In this document: in pieces, positions 19,867 through 29,699 of the stretch
Position numbering within the stretch: position 1 is the stretch's first letter
How the letters are laid out: each line of letters begins with the position of its first letter
Assembly: GCA_020186115.1 (NCBI GenBank)
Contig: WSYJ01000133.1
Location: 62,001-126,000, forward strand
Direction of reading: 5' to 3'
DNA: 64,000 nt
Source of the DNA: Histomonas meleagridis
Taxonomy: Eukaryota > Parabasalia > Tritrichomonadida > Dientamoebidae
Notes under the pieces: model-generated
The model's input: only the letters and a program-made list of their open reading frames with translations
Told to the model about the DNA's origin: nothing
The model's database searches: none
Made by a program: the position numbers and the translations under genes

Positions 19867-21060
19867 ATGGAAAAAGATCATTTAACATGGTTTCATAGAC
19901 CACCTAAATATGTAAACAGAGCAGTTGCACCCGGAAATCGTCATTTATCACGAATATATACAAAACCAAAAGCGGCAGTTAGATTACCTGATTTTTATCC
20001 AGAAGGTCAATTAAAAATCGCACGCAATTATTATGGCGCTCACCCACAGCTACTCATGACACTCATTGGTGTTAAAGAAGTATTCAATAAACAACTTCCA
20101 AATATGGGTTCCTCATATATTACCAGACTTGTTTTCGACTTTCAAGCCGAATCAGTCATAATTCTACACAAAGGAATTCCCACAGCTGCCATTTCCTCAC
20201 GTCTTTTTCCAGAACAAGGTTTTATTGAAATAGTATTTCTTGCTGTTGATATGTCCTATCAATTATGTGGCTATGGTAGACTCATTATGAACTTCCAAAA
20301 GAATGTTAATCTTGCACGCGGAATGACAGACATATTAACATGTGCCGACAATGATGCAGTTGGGTATTTCAAGAAACAAGGTTTCAATTCAAAAGACATC
20401 AGAATGAATCCTGACCGATGGGTTGGCTACATCAAAGATTATGATGGAGTCACACTTGTTCATTGTCGACTTCATCCTGAAATTGATTATATCAATTATC
20501 AGGATCATGTCCTTTCGGTTCAAATGCGAGAACTCGAGAAAAGAACCGGATTTCGAGTCTCGAAGCCCATCCCCGAATTTGCCAAGGAGACTCCAACTCT
20601 TCCTGATGGAGTTGTGCATCAATCATTGCCTCTGCCGGTTATTTTTAACCGCTGCATTCCAAAAGTGACAAGCAATGGGGTGACCCGTCTTCTTACTAAC
20701 TATAATGAACACATGGAGACGATTAGAAACAAATTAAGAAAAATATTAAAGGCATTGAAAGCAGATCGTTATAACTCTGAGATATTCCTAAGGCCAGTAA
20801 CAGAAGAAATTGCACCTGACTATTTTGAAACTATTGCATCGCCAATGGATTTGTTTTCTATTGAGAATAGATTGAATAAGTTTTATGATTATTATAAAAG
20901 ACCTGAGATATTTGCAACAGATATGACGTTGATGTGCCAAAATGCTAAAAAATATAATGGACCGGAATCGCCGTTCTATACTAACGCAGTTGACATATTT
21001 CGGAAGTTCAAGAGACTCTATCACGAAGAGTTTCCGAATGCGATACTTCCAAGTACATAG
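19867..21060 (+). CDS. GCN5: GCN5/PCAF-type histone acetyltransferase with bromodomain
   Basis: 397 aa. Residues about 60-205 form the GNAT acetyltransferase domain: the catalytic Glu is E121 in FIEIVFLAV, followed by the acetyl-CoA loop QLCGYG (132-137) and the CADNDAVGYFKKQGF segment. A bromodomain occupies about 285-390, with PMDLFSIENRL and the acetyl-lysine-binding Asn N364 in KKYNGPESPFY. GCN5 acetylates histone H3 tails in SAGA-like complexes in the nucleus. It is shorter than animal GCN5 (no PCAF N-terminal domain) and close to the yeast size. It is divergent from the coiled-coil gene and convergent with an MCRS1-like chromatin gene. Confidence 0.93.
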   Translation: MEKDHLTWFHRPPKYVNRAVAPGNRHLSRIYTKPKAAVRLPDFYPEGQLKIARNYYGAHPQLLMTLIGVKEVFNKQLPNMGSSYITRLVFDFQAESVIILHKGIPTAAISSRLFPEQGFIEIVFLAVDMSYQLCGYGRLIMNFQKNVNLARGMTDILTCADNDAVGYFKKQGFNSKDIRMNPDRWVGYIKDYDGVTLVHCRLHPEIDYINYQDHVLSVQMRELEKRTGFRVSKPIPEFAKETPTLPDGVVHQSLPLPVIFNRCIPKVTSNGVTRLLTNYNEHMETIRNKLRKILKALKADRYNSEIFLRPVTEEIAPDYFETIASPMDLFSIENRLNKFYDYYKRPEIFATDMTLMCQNAKKYNGPESPFYTNAVDIFRKFKRLYHEEFPNAILPST

Positions 21061-21644
21061 GAAATATATGTGTGTTACATTTTATTATGTAGATTTATAA
21101 ATAATACAATTTCGATTAGTTTTGTCTTGTTGGTTTTATTTGGTGTATAAAATTCGAAGAAATATGTAAAGAACGAAAGTAATAACAATTTTAAAAATGA
21201 AAATTTTAATTATTTCCTCAATTTTTACATAAATAAAATAGGTGTTTGATGAAAATCTTTTGACTATGTTCCTCCCAAATTTATGTTTTTATTTCATAGA
21301 ATTTTATTTATGAGTTCACTCTAAATGTAGGTTCATGTATTTAATATTATTTTTAACAATGCAAAAAATGAATATTTTAATATGTTAGAACAAATTATTT
21401 GAAACAAAAAATCTTCAAGTTACTTCTAAAAAAATGTAAAGACAATATAAAAAAATATTAAATTTACATCCATAAACTTAATGTTATTTTAAAAACTTAA
21501 TAATAGAAGAAAATTTGATCTTTTTCTTCTCTTTTATAAAAAAAATTTTACACATATAAATTAACAAAACATTAAAAAAAAATTCAAAATTTGTATATAA
21601 ATTTTAACTTTATTCCACAATCTGTACATTACATCTTTAAAAAA
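21061..21644. other. Intergenic between convergent GCN5 and FHA genes
   Basis: AT-rich 3'-end DNA of two convergent genes. No frame, RNA or repeat is seen. Confidence 0.4.
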
Positions 21645-22676
21645 TCATTTCTTTATCTTATTTTGTGTTCCAGCATTTTCGCAAGCAGTTTTAAGATCGG
21701 AAATAAATTTCATGTTCGGTATAAATATCAGCAGCGCGTCCATGAAGTCAAGTATAGCGCCCGGCTTCAAAATGCACGAGCATCCGCAAGGAATTAGTTT
21801 GCCATTAACCCTAAACTGACGATTACCAATATTCTCCAAGTAGAAGTTGAAGTCGTCCATAAATGACAGCAGCGCTTGATTTCTTGACACGTGTGTACAT
21901 GATGTCAAACCTGCGCTGGTCAAATCGACATCAACGTCAAAGTCAGCTGTACCTCTACCAATCATTACAGATTCACGGCACATACGATATTCGAAATTTT
22001 CGCCTCGAAGAATTGCTAAACAATCTTTCATCGATGATGAAAAAATTTGAAGATTGGATTCTAACATGTTAATTTCTGCATCAACTTTCTCCTTTTCGTA
22101 TTCAATATTGACATTGTTTGGAATACATCTGTTGTGCCCATAAAATGATGCATTTTTTGTGTTAACGGTCGACAGGTGGAATTTGTATTCATTTGTGACT
22201 TTTTGTACATACTCATTCAAAAATTCAGAGGGGTCTAAGTTTCTGATTTCATTCAATCTGTCGATGATCGACTTCATGCTTCTGCACGGCTTGAACACGA
22301 AGCCAAATTTATTCATAAAGTCGGGAAATGATATCTCATTTTCATTACGAATGTATGTAAGAAGTGCAAAATCTTCATCTTGTGTAAAAGGGACTGTTGG
22401 AATATTATCTGGCTCAAATAAAATTTCTGGAGGTGTGTGTAGATATTGGAGCCAAAACGACCTAAGCTCTCCCTTGGAATATTTGTAAAGTGGACTCATT
22501 GATACTTGTAAATAATCAAAAGGTACACTCATTGCAGATATAATCAATGATTTTTTGGATTCATTGTCAAAATTTATGGGGATAATAATTTCTGGAGGGG
22601 CCAAAGGGGGAACAAATGGCCTTGATGTGTTTTCTTGAGTTTCTTCTGTGGGAGCTGTCGTTTCTTCTTCAGCCAT
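21645..22676 (-). CDS. FHA-domain protein, MCRS1-like
   Basis: 343 aa from the ATG at 22676 (MAEEETTAPTEE). An upstream in-frame ATG at 22796 lies beyond a likely initiator at 22735-22739 and is rejected. Residues about 55-170 resemble the MCRS1 N-terminal domain (SPLYKYSKGELRSFWLQYL, then an acidic FPDFMNKFGFVFKPCRS helix region). The C-terminal ~95 residues are an FHA domain: IGRGTADFDVDVDL, HVSRNQALL and the NG turn before the conserved GAILDF. MCRS1 is a subunit of INO80 and NSL chromatin complexes, so a nuclear role is likely. FHA domains bind phosphothreonine; the GR and SR..N residues needed are present. Confidence 0.75.
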   Translation of the reverse strand: MAEEETTAPTEETQENTSRPFVPPLAPPEIIIPINFDNESKKSLIISAMSVPFDYLQVSMSPLYKYSKGELRSFWLQYLHTPPEILFEPDNIPTVPFTQDEDFALLTYIRNENEISFPDFMNKFGFVFKPCRSMKSIIDRLNEIRNLDPSEFLNEYVQKVTNEYKFHLSTVNTKNASFYGHNRCIPNNVNIEYEKEKVDAEINMLESNLQIFSSSMKDCLAILRGENFEYRMCRESVMIGRGTADFDVDVDLTSAGLTSCTHVSRNQALLSFMDDFNFYLENIGNRQFRVNGKLIPCGCSCILKPGAILDFMDALLIFIPNMKFISDLKTACENAGTQNKIKK

Positions 22677-22734
22677 TTTTGTCAGGTAATTCAGAGACTT
22701 TGTTTCAAAAAACGAGAAATAAATAAACGTTTCA

Positions 22735-22739
22735 AATGA
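22735..22739 (-). promoter_or_regulatory. Putative initiator TCATT of MCRS1-like gene
   Basis: On the - strand TCATT lies about 60 nt before the ATG at 22676 and downstream of the longer-frame ATG at 22796. It supports the shorter start. Confidence 0.4.
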
Positions 22740-22940
22740 AAAAAATTCCTCATTAAGTATCAATCCTTTGACAAAGTGTAAAAGGCGTATGGTCATAATT
22801 CGTCAAATGAATAAATTCATAATTTTGATGAAATGTACTATTTAACTAATGTCCAAAAATTTTCAAAAAGAAGTGCTTAACCCCAAATGAATAAAAAGAA
22901 TTACTTATTATCCTTTATTAACACAAAAAATTCGAGTTAT

Positions 22941-23795
22941 TCATTGGTTTTTCCTATACATTTCGTGCTTGATGTTGTAAACCGTCGTTACAACACACAA
23001 AATTGAAAGAAAAGATGCCAACGTTGTAAATGTTATAAAAACAGGACGTTTCGACCAGTCTGGAGCCTTCCTACAGTTTATAGCTGGAAGCAAAGGATAG
23101 CTGTAGTTTGATTTTGGATTTTTGTTTTCCATTTTTGTTTGGAATTTGAGTATGAAGCTATCTGATTTGGAAACATCGTTTGTTGTCAACTGAATGATTG
23201 GAGGAGCAATAGCAGAACCTAAAATTCTTTGGTATGTGAAGGATCCTATTTGCATGAAAACATTGGAACCATGTTCATAAATTGTGAGTGATGAAGATTT
23301 CGTTTCTAGAAATGCATTAATTTCTTGACTTGCTGGTGTGATAAAAACAAAACACTTGTCTTGATGCGCTTCAAGCCTTTGAAAACCTTGACCATTTGGA
23401 CTCATTTCAATGTATTCTGTTGAATTGGATGAAATATAAATTCCATTAGTACATATTCCCAATGTTGGAATTAACGAAAAATTTAACACCATTTCAACAC
23501 GGGATTTTATTGTTATTTCTGCAAAAGGATGTTGATAAAAATGCATGAGTTGAATTGAAGAACCAGTAAATTCTTTTTTATGGACAATGCTTTTATTTGT
23601 GGAAGCATGCCGATACTCTGTAAGTGTGATATCTTCTGTTGGACTATAAAACGCGATATAGAATGGATAAATAGTCGAATTAATACAAATTTCCTGACCT
23701 GTATTAATATTTTTTTGATAGTGAAGAGCATCATCAGTAACATTAATAGAAATATCACATATGTTTAAACAAAATCCAAAAAAAATACTTAACAT
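22941..23795 (-). CDS. Type I membrane protein, unknown, 284 aa
   Basis: A short hydrophobic N-terminus (MLSIFFGFCLNIC) looks like a signal peptide. About 225 residues of beta-rich ectodomain with several N-glycosylation sites (NVT, NST, NYS) follow. A single membrane segment lies near 250-272 (FITFTTLASFLSILCVVTTV), then a 12-residue basic tail ending KHEMYRKNQ. No domain is recognised. The architecture resembles other small trichomonad surface or endomembrane proteins, including those at 41.1 and 57.5 kb, but no sequence similarity to them is evident. Confidence 0.65.
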   Translation of the reverse strand: MLSIFFGFCLNICDISINVTDDALHYQKNINTGQEICINSTIYPFYIAFYSPTEDITLTEYRHASTNKSIVHKKEFTGSSIQLMHFYQHPFAEITIKSRVEMVLNFSLIPTLGICTNGIYISSNSTEYIEMSPNGQGFQRLEAHQDKCFVFITPASQEINAFLETKSSSLTIYEHGSNVFMQIGSFTYQRILGSAIAPPIIQLTTNDVSKSDSFILKFQTKMENKNPKSNYSYPLLPAINCRKAPDWSKRPVFITFTTLASFLSILCVVTTVYNIKHEMYRKNQ

Positions 23796-23944
23796 AAAAA
23801 AGATGAATAATTTCGCTATATAAACGGTCGAATCTCATGAACGCGACCGTTAATCGTTCAAAAAATTCAGTAGGAAATAATCGTTAATTTTTATAAAATT
23901 TGTCAAACAAAAACTCTTCTTCAAAATGCCACTTTTTATTAAAC

Positions 23945-25081
23945 ATGAGTGAGCAGCAAAGACTTATCACAAAGTATATTTCAAAATTAAATAATATTAT
24001 GCTCGCTTGTTACTCCTTCCATTTTCTTGATACTCAACACGATGAAGCAGCTCAAGTAATGTTACGAGAAAGTTTGAGCAATCTTTCAACTCAGTGTTCA
24101 AATGAAGCAATAAAAAAAGCAATTTCTGCTACCATACTGACAAAATCAAGAGTACCATTCGGAAAACGTGCTAAAACAGTAGACCAAAGTTTGAAATCTA
24201 ATGAACCAAGGGAAGCAGTCAAAAAGACAAAATTGGATGAACTAAGAACTAGTTTTCTTTCTCTTTATGTTGAAGATGCACTTAAATTTTACAAAGAATA
24301 TCGAGAAGAAAATCGAAAAAATCAAGACAAAATCGATAAATGTTACCGAATCAGAGCTACATGTCACTTAGCGCTTGGTAACTATACTCAAGCTCTTTCA
24401 CTAGCGCAAAAAGGGAATATTTTTGACATTGCTTTTATATCTTCAATTGTCGAACAACAATATGATGTTGCGGAAAAGATGATACCTCTTGCTATCAGAA
24501 CCATCAACTCTGTTACAAAAGTACCTGATTCATCAGTATCAATGTATGAATTAATCATATTAACAACAGTTGTTGTGCTTGCCACCAGTACCACTGGCAA
24601 AGCCGAGAATCAACTTGCAAATTTATTTACAGCCACAAACTATGAGTTTCCATTACTTGTCAAATTAAGGGATGCTTTTATCGATCGTAAATTTAAAGAT
24701 TTTTTACGGCTTTTAAAGCAACTCCGTCCTATTCTTGAGGTATCTCTTTACACAGCCCATGTTGTTAAACCGATCATTAATGCGATCAAATTAAATGCGA
24801 TTTTTAATTGCGTCCAAGTTTTTGCCGAGATCACATTTAATGAGATTTTTGATCAAACAGGTGTCAAACAAAGCAAAATTTTGGGTTTTCTTTTGACATT
24901 AATTCGCAGTGGAAAATTAAACGGAAAAATTGATATGGTCCAACAAAAGTTTATTGGAGGAATTTGTGATCTTCAATATAAAGAGAATGTCAACTTTCTA
25001 GATAGGGTCACCACTGTTAAGGACAATTATTTATTGAATCAATTTATTCAAGAGTATAACAAAACTAAAAAACCAAAATAA
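23945..25081 (+). CDS. PCI-domain protein, COP9 signalosome subunit 1-like (or Rpn7)
   Basis: 378 aa from ATG 23945; the frame extends upstream to 23900 only via TTG. The N-terminal half is helical TPR-like. The C-terminal ~170 residues form an Rpn7/PCI module: SMYELIILTTVVVLAT, then a KFKDFLRLLKQLRPILEVSL helix pair and the winged-helix end LLTLIRSGKLNGKIDMVQQK. That order is typical of CSN1 and its proteasome paralogue Rpn7. The extended N-terminal helical region and the weak match to the Rpn7 core favour CSN1, but both remain possible. Such subunits scaffold cullin deneddylation (CSN) or the proteasome lid. Confidence 0.7.
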   Translation: MSEQQRLITKYISKLNNIMLACYSFHFLDTQHDEAAQVMLRESLSNLSTQCSNEAIKKAISATILTKSRVPFGKRAKTVDQSLKSNEPREAVKKTKLDELRTSFLSLYVEDALKFYKEYREENRKNQDKIDKCYRIRATCHLALGNYTQALSLAQKGNIFDIAFISSIVEQQYDVAEKMIPLAIRTINSVTKVPDSSVSMYELIILTTVVVLATSTTGKAENQLANLFTATNYEFPLLVKLRDAFIDRKFKDFLRLLKQLRPILEVSLYTAHVVKPIINAIKLNAIFNCVQVFAEITFNEIFDQTGVKQSKILGFLLTLIRSGKLNGKIDMVQQKFIGGICDLQYKENVNFLDRVTTVKDNYLLNQFIQEYNKTKKPK

Positions 25082-25159
25082 GTAAAAAAAAAAACGTTTA
25101 TTTTTTGAGATAACTTTTTTATAAAAGTGTCAAGTTTTTGTCAAAAATTGAAAGTATCG

Positions 25160-25164
25160 TCATA
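25160..25164 (+). promoter_or_regulatory. Putative initiator TCATA of RasGEF gene
   Basis: TCATA fits TCAYW and lies 36 nt before the ATG at 25200, in the 118-bp gap after the PCI-protein stop. Confidence 0.4.
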
Positions 25165-25199
25165 ATTCGAACAGACACTGTCAAAACCACATAAACAAA

Positions 25200-27101
25200 A
25201 TGTCAGGCAAAGTCTCTCTATCAAGATCCTATAATCCGATTAAGCAACAGCTTAACACCCGCAAGAATGGAAGCGTAGTCGACTCATCTGTCCTCACAAC
25301 GAAGAAAGAAACAGATCCTAAACTTCAAAAGGCACCACTTCCTATTTCTCACGAATTTGATCTCCTTTGCGCTCAACATCGTAGTGAAGAGAATGTCGAT
25401 CGTTCAGATTGGCTTCAAAGGGTTCTTGATAAGCATCAAAACATTCGTGAGCTTCGAGAATGTGTTAACCCTGTTGTCCGTGCAGCAACATTTGCACGTC
25501 TTTATCTTCCATCAACACGTTTAATCTCACATGAAATGCTTCTTGCCCTTATTTCTCAACATTTCCGAACATTAGGTCTATCTGAAGCACAAGCTTCACT
25601 TCACTCAGAATGGGGATCAGATTTCAACATACCACCACATAAGCTTTATTCACAATTAGCACTTCTTATTCAACGTGGAGTTCATCGAGCCGAAAGATTT
25701 TGGGAACTTTCAATGCCATCAGTTCATGCATGTGCCACTGAGAAACTTACCCAACAAGCACTTGATGAAGAAATCTCCAGGACGATTGGAGCTGCTCCTA
25801 ACATCAATGAAGATGATCAATCCTTATTAAATGAGACACCTGGCGATCCCAACTTCATTAAATATGATGAGAATGGCGAACCAGTTGAAGCCAGTCTTAA
25901 CCAAATCATCTATTATGTCACCACGAATCTTGTCAAGAAAGATGAAGGTTCATCAGAGACCAGCAAATACAACAACACATCCATGTCTGAGCTCACCAGT
26001 GCGTTATGCTTAACCATTTCCTCCTATGCCTCAGCCAAAGTCTTTTTCAAGAAGATCCGCGATCGATTTGAAATGTTATTAGCAGATGACACACAAAAGA
26101 CGAATCAATTGTTATGTGTTAAGCTATTTAAAGAATGGATCCATGGTGCGATTAATGATATTGAGCCACAAGTCTTAGATGCGGCAATGCAATTTACAGA
26201 AGAACATTTAATGTCACGTTTCCCATCATATTGCCGAAACATCTTTGAAGGACGTTCAGATAACACCACACAGCGCCAAAAAGACTTTGAAAGCAAAGCG
26301 AAGCCCGTTGAGTTAGGTAATTGCACAGGCATTTGGACTGGTGATTTTACATTATTTGATTTACCAGTTAAAGAATTAGCGCGACAACTTACAGTGTGGA
26401 GCTCAAACAAATACTATGCGATCAAGCGATGCGAACTTTTAGATTGCGCATGGGATAAACCACGTCTTAAGTATCGAGCGCCTAATGTCATTGCGTTAAC
26501 TGAACATTATAATCGTTTCTCACGTTGGATCGAATATTCGATATTATCAGAGAAGAAGTTACAAGATCGAATATATCGTATGGAATGGTTCATCTCATTA
26601 GCGCAAGAGTTATTTGACTTGAATAACTTTTATGATGCGATGTGTGTTCTTTCAAGTTTCGAAGCAAATTCTATTTATCGATTAAGAGAACATCGAAAGT
26701 TATTATCACCACAATCACAAGAAAGATTACAAGACTTACAAACAAAGATGGATATCAATGGTAACTTCGTATCGCTAAGAAACCTTTATAACAAATGTTT
26801 GACATCTTCTACACCCGCATTACCTTACATCGGAGTATTGTTGTCCGACTTGTTTAAGTATTACGAAGGTACACAGGAATACGTCAATAAGCTAATTAAC
26901 ATTAGGAAGTTTAAGGGAGTGTACAAAATGATAGCAAAGATAGAAGAGTTCATGAGAGATAAGTATTGCATATACGCAATCGATCAGGTCCAGGCAGAGA
27001 TAGATAAGTTCGAGGAGCAGGACGAGGACGTATTGTACGAAATGTCAAACGACGTCGAAAAGGAAGGCGCCAAAGGAAAAGAAGACCTTAAGGATGAATA
27101 A
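25200..27101 (+). CDS. Ras guanine-nucleotide exchange factor with LisH and RasGEF_N
   Basis: 633 aa. Order of domains: a basic Ser/Thr-rich N-terminus, a LisH-like helix pair at about 108-138 (LISHEMLLALISQHFRTLGL), a RasGEF_N/REM module at about 227-345 (LNQIIYYVTTNLVKK ... LLCVKLFKEWIHGAI), then the CDC25 catalytic domain at about 378-590. The latter shows FTLFDLPVKELARQLT, the FNRFSRWIEYSIL-type helix, NNFYDAMCVLSSFEANSIYR and PYIGVLLSDLFKYYEG. RasGEFs load GTP onto Ras-family proteins at membranes. An acidic lysine-rich tail follows. The stop is TAAAA, overlapping a TAAA poly(A) signal. LisH-RasGEF fusions are common in amoebozoans and trichomonads. Confidence 0.88.
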   Translation: MSGKVSLSRSYNPIKQQLNTRKNGSVVDSSVLTTKKETDPKLQKAPLPISHEFDLLCAQHRSEENVDRSDWLQRVLDKHQNIRELRECVNPVVRAATFARLYLPSTRLISHEMLLALISQHFRTLGLSEAQASLHSEWGSDFNIPPHKLYSQLALLIQRGVHRAERFWELSMPSVHACATEKLTQQALDEEISRTIGAAPNINEDDQSLLNETPGDPNFIKYDENGEPVEASLNQIIYYVTTNLVKKDEGSSETSKYNNTSMSELTSALCLTISSYASAKVFFKKIRDRFEMLLADDTQKTNQLLCVKLFKEWIHGAINDIEPQVLDAAMQFTEEHLMSRFPSYCRNIFEGRSDNTTQRQKDFESKAKPVELGNCTGIWTGDFTLFDLPVKELARQLTVWSSNKYYAIKRCELLDCAWDKPRLKYRAPNVIALTEHYNRFSRWIEYSILSEKKLQDRIYRMEWFISLAQELFDLNNFYDAMCVLSSFEANSIYRLREHRKLLSPQSQERLQDLQTKMDINGNFVSLRNLYNKCLTSSTPALPYIGVLLSDLFKYYEGTQEYVNKLINIRKFKGVYKMIAKIEEFMRDKYCIYAIDQVQAEIDKFEEQDEDVLYEMSNDVEKEGAKGKEDLKDE

Positions 27102-27149
27102 AAGTCGTAATGCCATTTGCAGTTTATACAAACTTTGGACGTTTTGGTA

Positions 27150-27297
27150 ATGGAATTAATGTGTTGAGTATTATGAATAGGAATAAATGGAATTAATGTG
27201 TTGAGTATTATGAATAGGAATGAATGGAATTAATGTGTTGAGTATTATGAATAGGAATGAATGGAATTAATGTGTTGAGTATTATGAATAGGAATAA
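27150..27297. repeat. 37-bp tandem repeat, four copies
   Basis: Four head-to-tail copies at 27150, 27187, 27224 and 27261 with unit core TGGAATTAATGTGTTGAGTA. They differ only at one A/G near the end of the unit. The array begins 48 bp after the RasGEF stop and may lie in its 3' UTR. Near identity suggests recent expansion. Confidence 0.9.
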
Positions 27298-27374
27298 GTT
27301 GAATGAATTATTAATGACGATATCTGCGTTTAACTTTTGTTTGGAATTTATTACTGTTCGATTCTTCATCAATA

Positions 27375-27907
27375 TCATCGACTCAGGCACAACATATTTC
27401 CAATAATTGCTACTTCATTCATAATATCATCATTGATTTTCATTCCTTCTTTAAGTAAAAATGAAAATATTTCATAATTACGATATAATATACAAAGCTT
27501 TCCTAATTCTTCTAAATTATTAATTTCATCTAATTCATTTTCATAAATATGTTTAAAAATATTATTTCGATGAAACCCAATTGCTGTTTCAGATGCATCT
27601 TCAAATGATGAAGTATTTTGTTCACATAAATGAATGATTTCTTCATTTCCACCTGCAACTTCATATTTACCTGTATTATTTACATTTGCATTGTTCATAA
27701 GTAAATATTTGAAACACTTAATGAATCCAAAGAATGCTGCATAATCAATTAATGTAACATTTTTTTGTTAATAAATGAACATCTTTCATAAAGTGATGGA
27801 TCAATGCTTTGATCAAAATCAAAATTTGTATGTGATGATATTTTTTGAAGTTTTTCTATTTCATCATTTCAAATTATTTTCGAAATTTCATTTGGATTAT
27901 GTCCTTG
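27375..27907 (-). pseudogene. DUF3447/ankyrin gene fragment, broken
   Basis: The - strand reads through DUF3447 landmarks: a decayed NPNEISKII, DEIEKLQKISSHTNFDFDQ, PSLYERCSFIN, then KCFKYLLMNNANV and YEVAGGNEEIIHLCEQ. It is broken by a TGA in the NPNEI segment and by loss of one A in a poly-A run near 27770 that shifts the frame before the DYAAFF motif. No ankyrin units follow and no N-terminus precedes it. It is an isolated 0.5-kb remnant abutting the RasGEF 3' repeat. Confidence 0.75.
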
Positions 27908-28231
27908 TTATTACATACAAATATTTTTGTTATTTGGCAAATATAGATTATTTGACATATTTAAGCGTTATGTTTTATTCATCTTTTAATTTTTATCAAA
28001 TAATTAAATCGAAAAATCAGTCTGTACTTAGTACAAATTATGTCGAAGATGATCCATTTGCAAAAGATTTTAAAGAAGAAACATTTATAAAAGTATAAAT
28101 TTCCATTAATGATTAATCATTAATAACCTATAAAATATGATTTAATGTTAAAAAAAGGCTCTAGTTTCATTAATTAATCTTTCAATTTTGATCTTATTTA
28201 GATATTAAATAAAATTTATTTAAATATAATT
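27908..28231. other. Intergenic, AT-rich
   Basis: Only shadow frames of the ankyrin remnant reach into this stretch. Nothing else is recognised. Confidence 0.3.
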
Positions 28232-28400
28232 AATTATTAAGAATAGAATAAGGGCACTTCGTTGCAATATGCTGATCTGATCCACATATGCTACATCTAT
28301 GTTTTTGGTTCTTCGTTCTCCAGGTTTATCTACATTTCTTCATGGTTGAGTGTTTGGCGTTCTTGGGATTAATAATGTTGAAGGAGGGAAAATATCTTCA
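28232..28400 (-). pseudogene. CCHC zinc-knuckle remnant, probably of a transposase
   Basis: On the - strand a short frame encodes TWRTKNQKHR followed by CSICGSDQHIATKC, a perfect C-x2-C-x4-H-x4-C knuckle (28254-28295), and stops 8 codons later. An in-frame TAA precedes it. Such knuckles close many MULE-type transposases and retroelement proteins. No catalytic part remains nearby. Confidence 0.4.
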
Positions 28401-28595
28401 TTAACCAAGAGTTCTTAAAATATAATAATTTATACGACGTAAGTGTATTATGAGCATGTGATTTAAATATAAAATTTCATATAATATATTGATTACACAC
28501 AATGAGTTTTTTGTTCGTAAGGATTTTTCTTCTTCGTTATATTCATTAATTGCACAGAATATAAAGCCAAAAATTATAACAAATTACAGTTATAT
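28401..28595. other. Short intergenic stretch
   Basis: AT-rich, no supported feature. The frame at 28489-28821 on + is mostly a shadow of the thioredoxin-fold gene. Confidence 0.3.
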
Positions 28596-29699
28596 TTATT
28601 CAACTTTTTTTGTTACTGAATTCACATTTTTATACAAAACAGCAAACAATGTAAATATTGATCCAGATGCAACAAGAGCCAACAGAACTATTTTTGTATT
28701 AGCCTTCATATACGCAAATGTTTTTACTTCAATTCTTTTCCATTTTGCATGTTTTGGTTTAAAACTTTTGATCCATTTCGGAAATTCATTAATATCATTT
28801 GGCCCTTCTGAAAATTTCTGATGAACTGGATCGATGACAACAATTTTTGGAGTATTATCTTTGTTTATATTACACCCACGTGCAAACTCTGGATTTTCAT
28901 TGACGTCAACATAATAAACGCGATCTGTTTCATGAAGTTCTTTCTCAACGATGGAGAGAACGTTATCGTATTCATTTGATGCGCCGATAAAAGCGGTTAT
29001 ACACATTTGATGCGATTCTTTGAATGACGCAAAAAGAGAATCAGTTAACGGAGGGAGAACAGGAAGAATGTTGTGTAAGATAAATGATATTATCGATTCT
29101 GTAGTAAAGTGATCTGGTTTATATGTGATATTTGTTGATTTGGATCGAAACGCTATAAGTTTTGTTTCACTAGAATTCAAATAGAGAAAAAGCGAAGAAG
29201 TGTTTTGAAATGTCTCAACAGCTGTTTTATAAGAATTTAATGTTAGCTTGTCGTCTGTGTAAAGAATAAATAAAGAAAAAATTTTTGTTGTGTTGAGATA
29301 TGATTGAATTAAATCAGAAGAGTTGATAATGATTAATGGATATAATAACTGTTTCTCAATGAATGCATTGATGGATTCAAAGGAATAGATGCCATCATAG
29401 GAAAGGGTCTTATTATCAACACTTAAATAAATGATCTGTGGATATTTAGATATATTAGTAAGTTTACGACATAGCTTTCTATCTGTGTCGCAATTTATAT
29501 CATTGAAAATTATGTTTTCTTTGTATTGTGAATGATTTATAATATTTTCCCAAATAGGATTGAAATTAAGGCAGTGTGGACAAAAAGGATTCCATAATTT
29601 GATGACCATCGGCTTTCTTTCTGTACTTTTAATATTTTCTTCAAAATTATCATGCGTAAGTTGGATACAGCAAAAGCTGTACACCAAAAAACATAACAT
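28596..29699 (-). CDS. Membrane-anchored PDI-like thioredoxin-fold protein
   Basis: 367 aa. A signal peptide (MLCFLVYSFCCIQL) is followed by a thioredoxin domain at about 15-115 with active site C40-P-H-C43 in WNPFCPHCLNFNPIW and the cis-Pro segment SKYPQIIYL. Two further thioredoxin-like but catalytically empty regions may occupy 120-300. A membrane segment near 338-360 (KIVLLALVASGSIFTLFAVL) and a short tail close the protein. This is the plan of TMX/PDI-type oxidoreductases that form or isomerise disulfides in the ER. CPHC is the DsbA-like version of the usual CGHC and suggests a more oxidising site. Confidence 0.78.
   Translation of the reverse strand: MLCFLVYSFCCIQLTHDNFEENIKSTERKPMVIKLWNPFCPHCLNFNPIWENIINHSQYKENIIFNDINCDTDRKLCRKLTNISKYPQIIYLSVDNKTLSYDGIYSFESINAFIEKQLLYPLIIINSSDLIQSYLNTTKIFSLFILYTDDKLTLNSYKTAVETFQNTSSLFLYLNSSETKLIAFRSKSTNITYKPDHFTTESIISFILHNILPVLPPLTDSLFASFKESHQMCITAFIGASNEYDNVLSIVEKELHETDRVYYVDVNENPEFARGCNINKDNTPKIVVIDPVHQKFSEGPNDINEFPKWIKSFKPKHAKWKRIEVKTFAYMKANTKIVLLALVASGSIFTLFAVLYKNVNSVTKKVE

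Noticed and set aside
22677-22796. Longer N-terminus for the MCRS1-like protein
   Set aside because: Phe-rich, unlike the acidic start at 22676, and upstream of the likely transcription start.
27775-28098. 107-codon + strand frame
   Set aside because: Most of it is antisense to the DUF3447 remnant and its composition is hydrophobic and AT-driven.
28489-28821. 110-codon + strand frame
   Set aside because: Antisense to the C-terminal part of the thioredoxin-fold gene.
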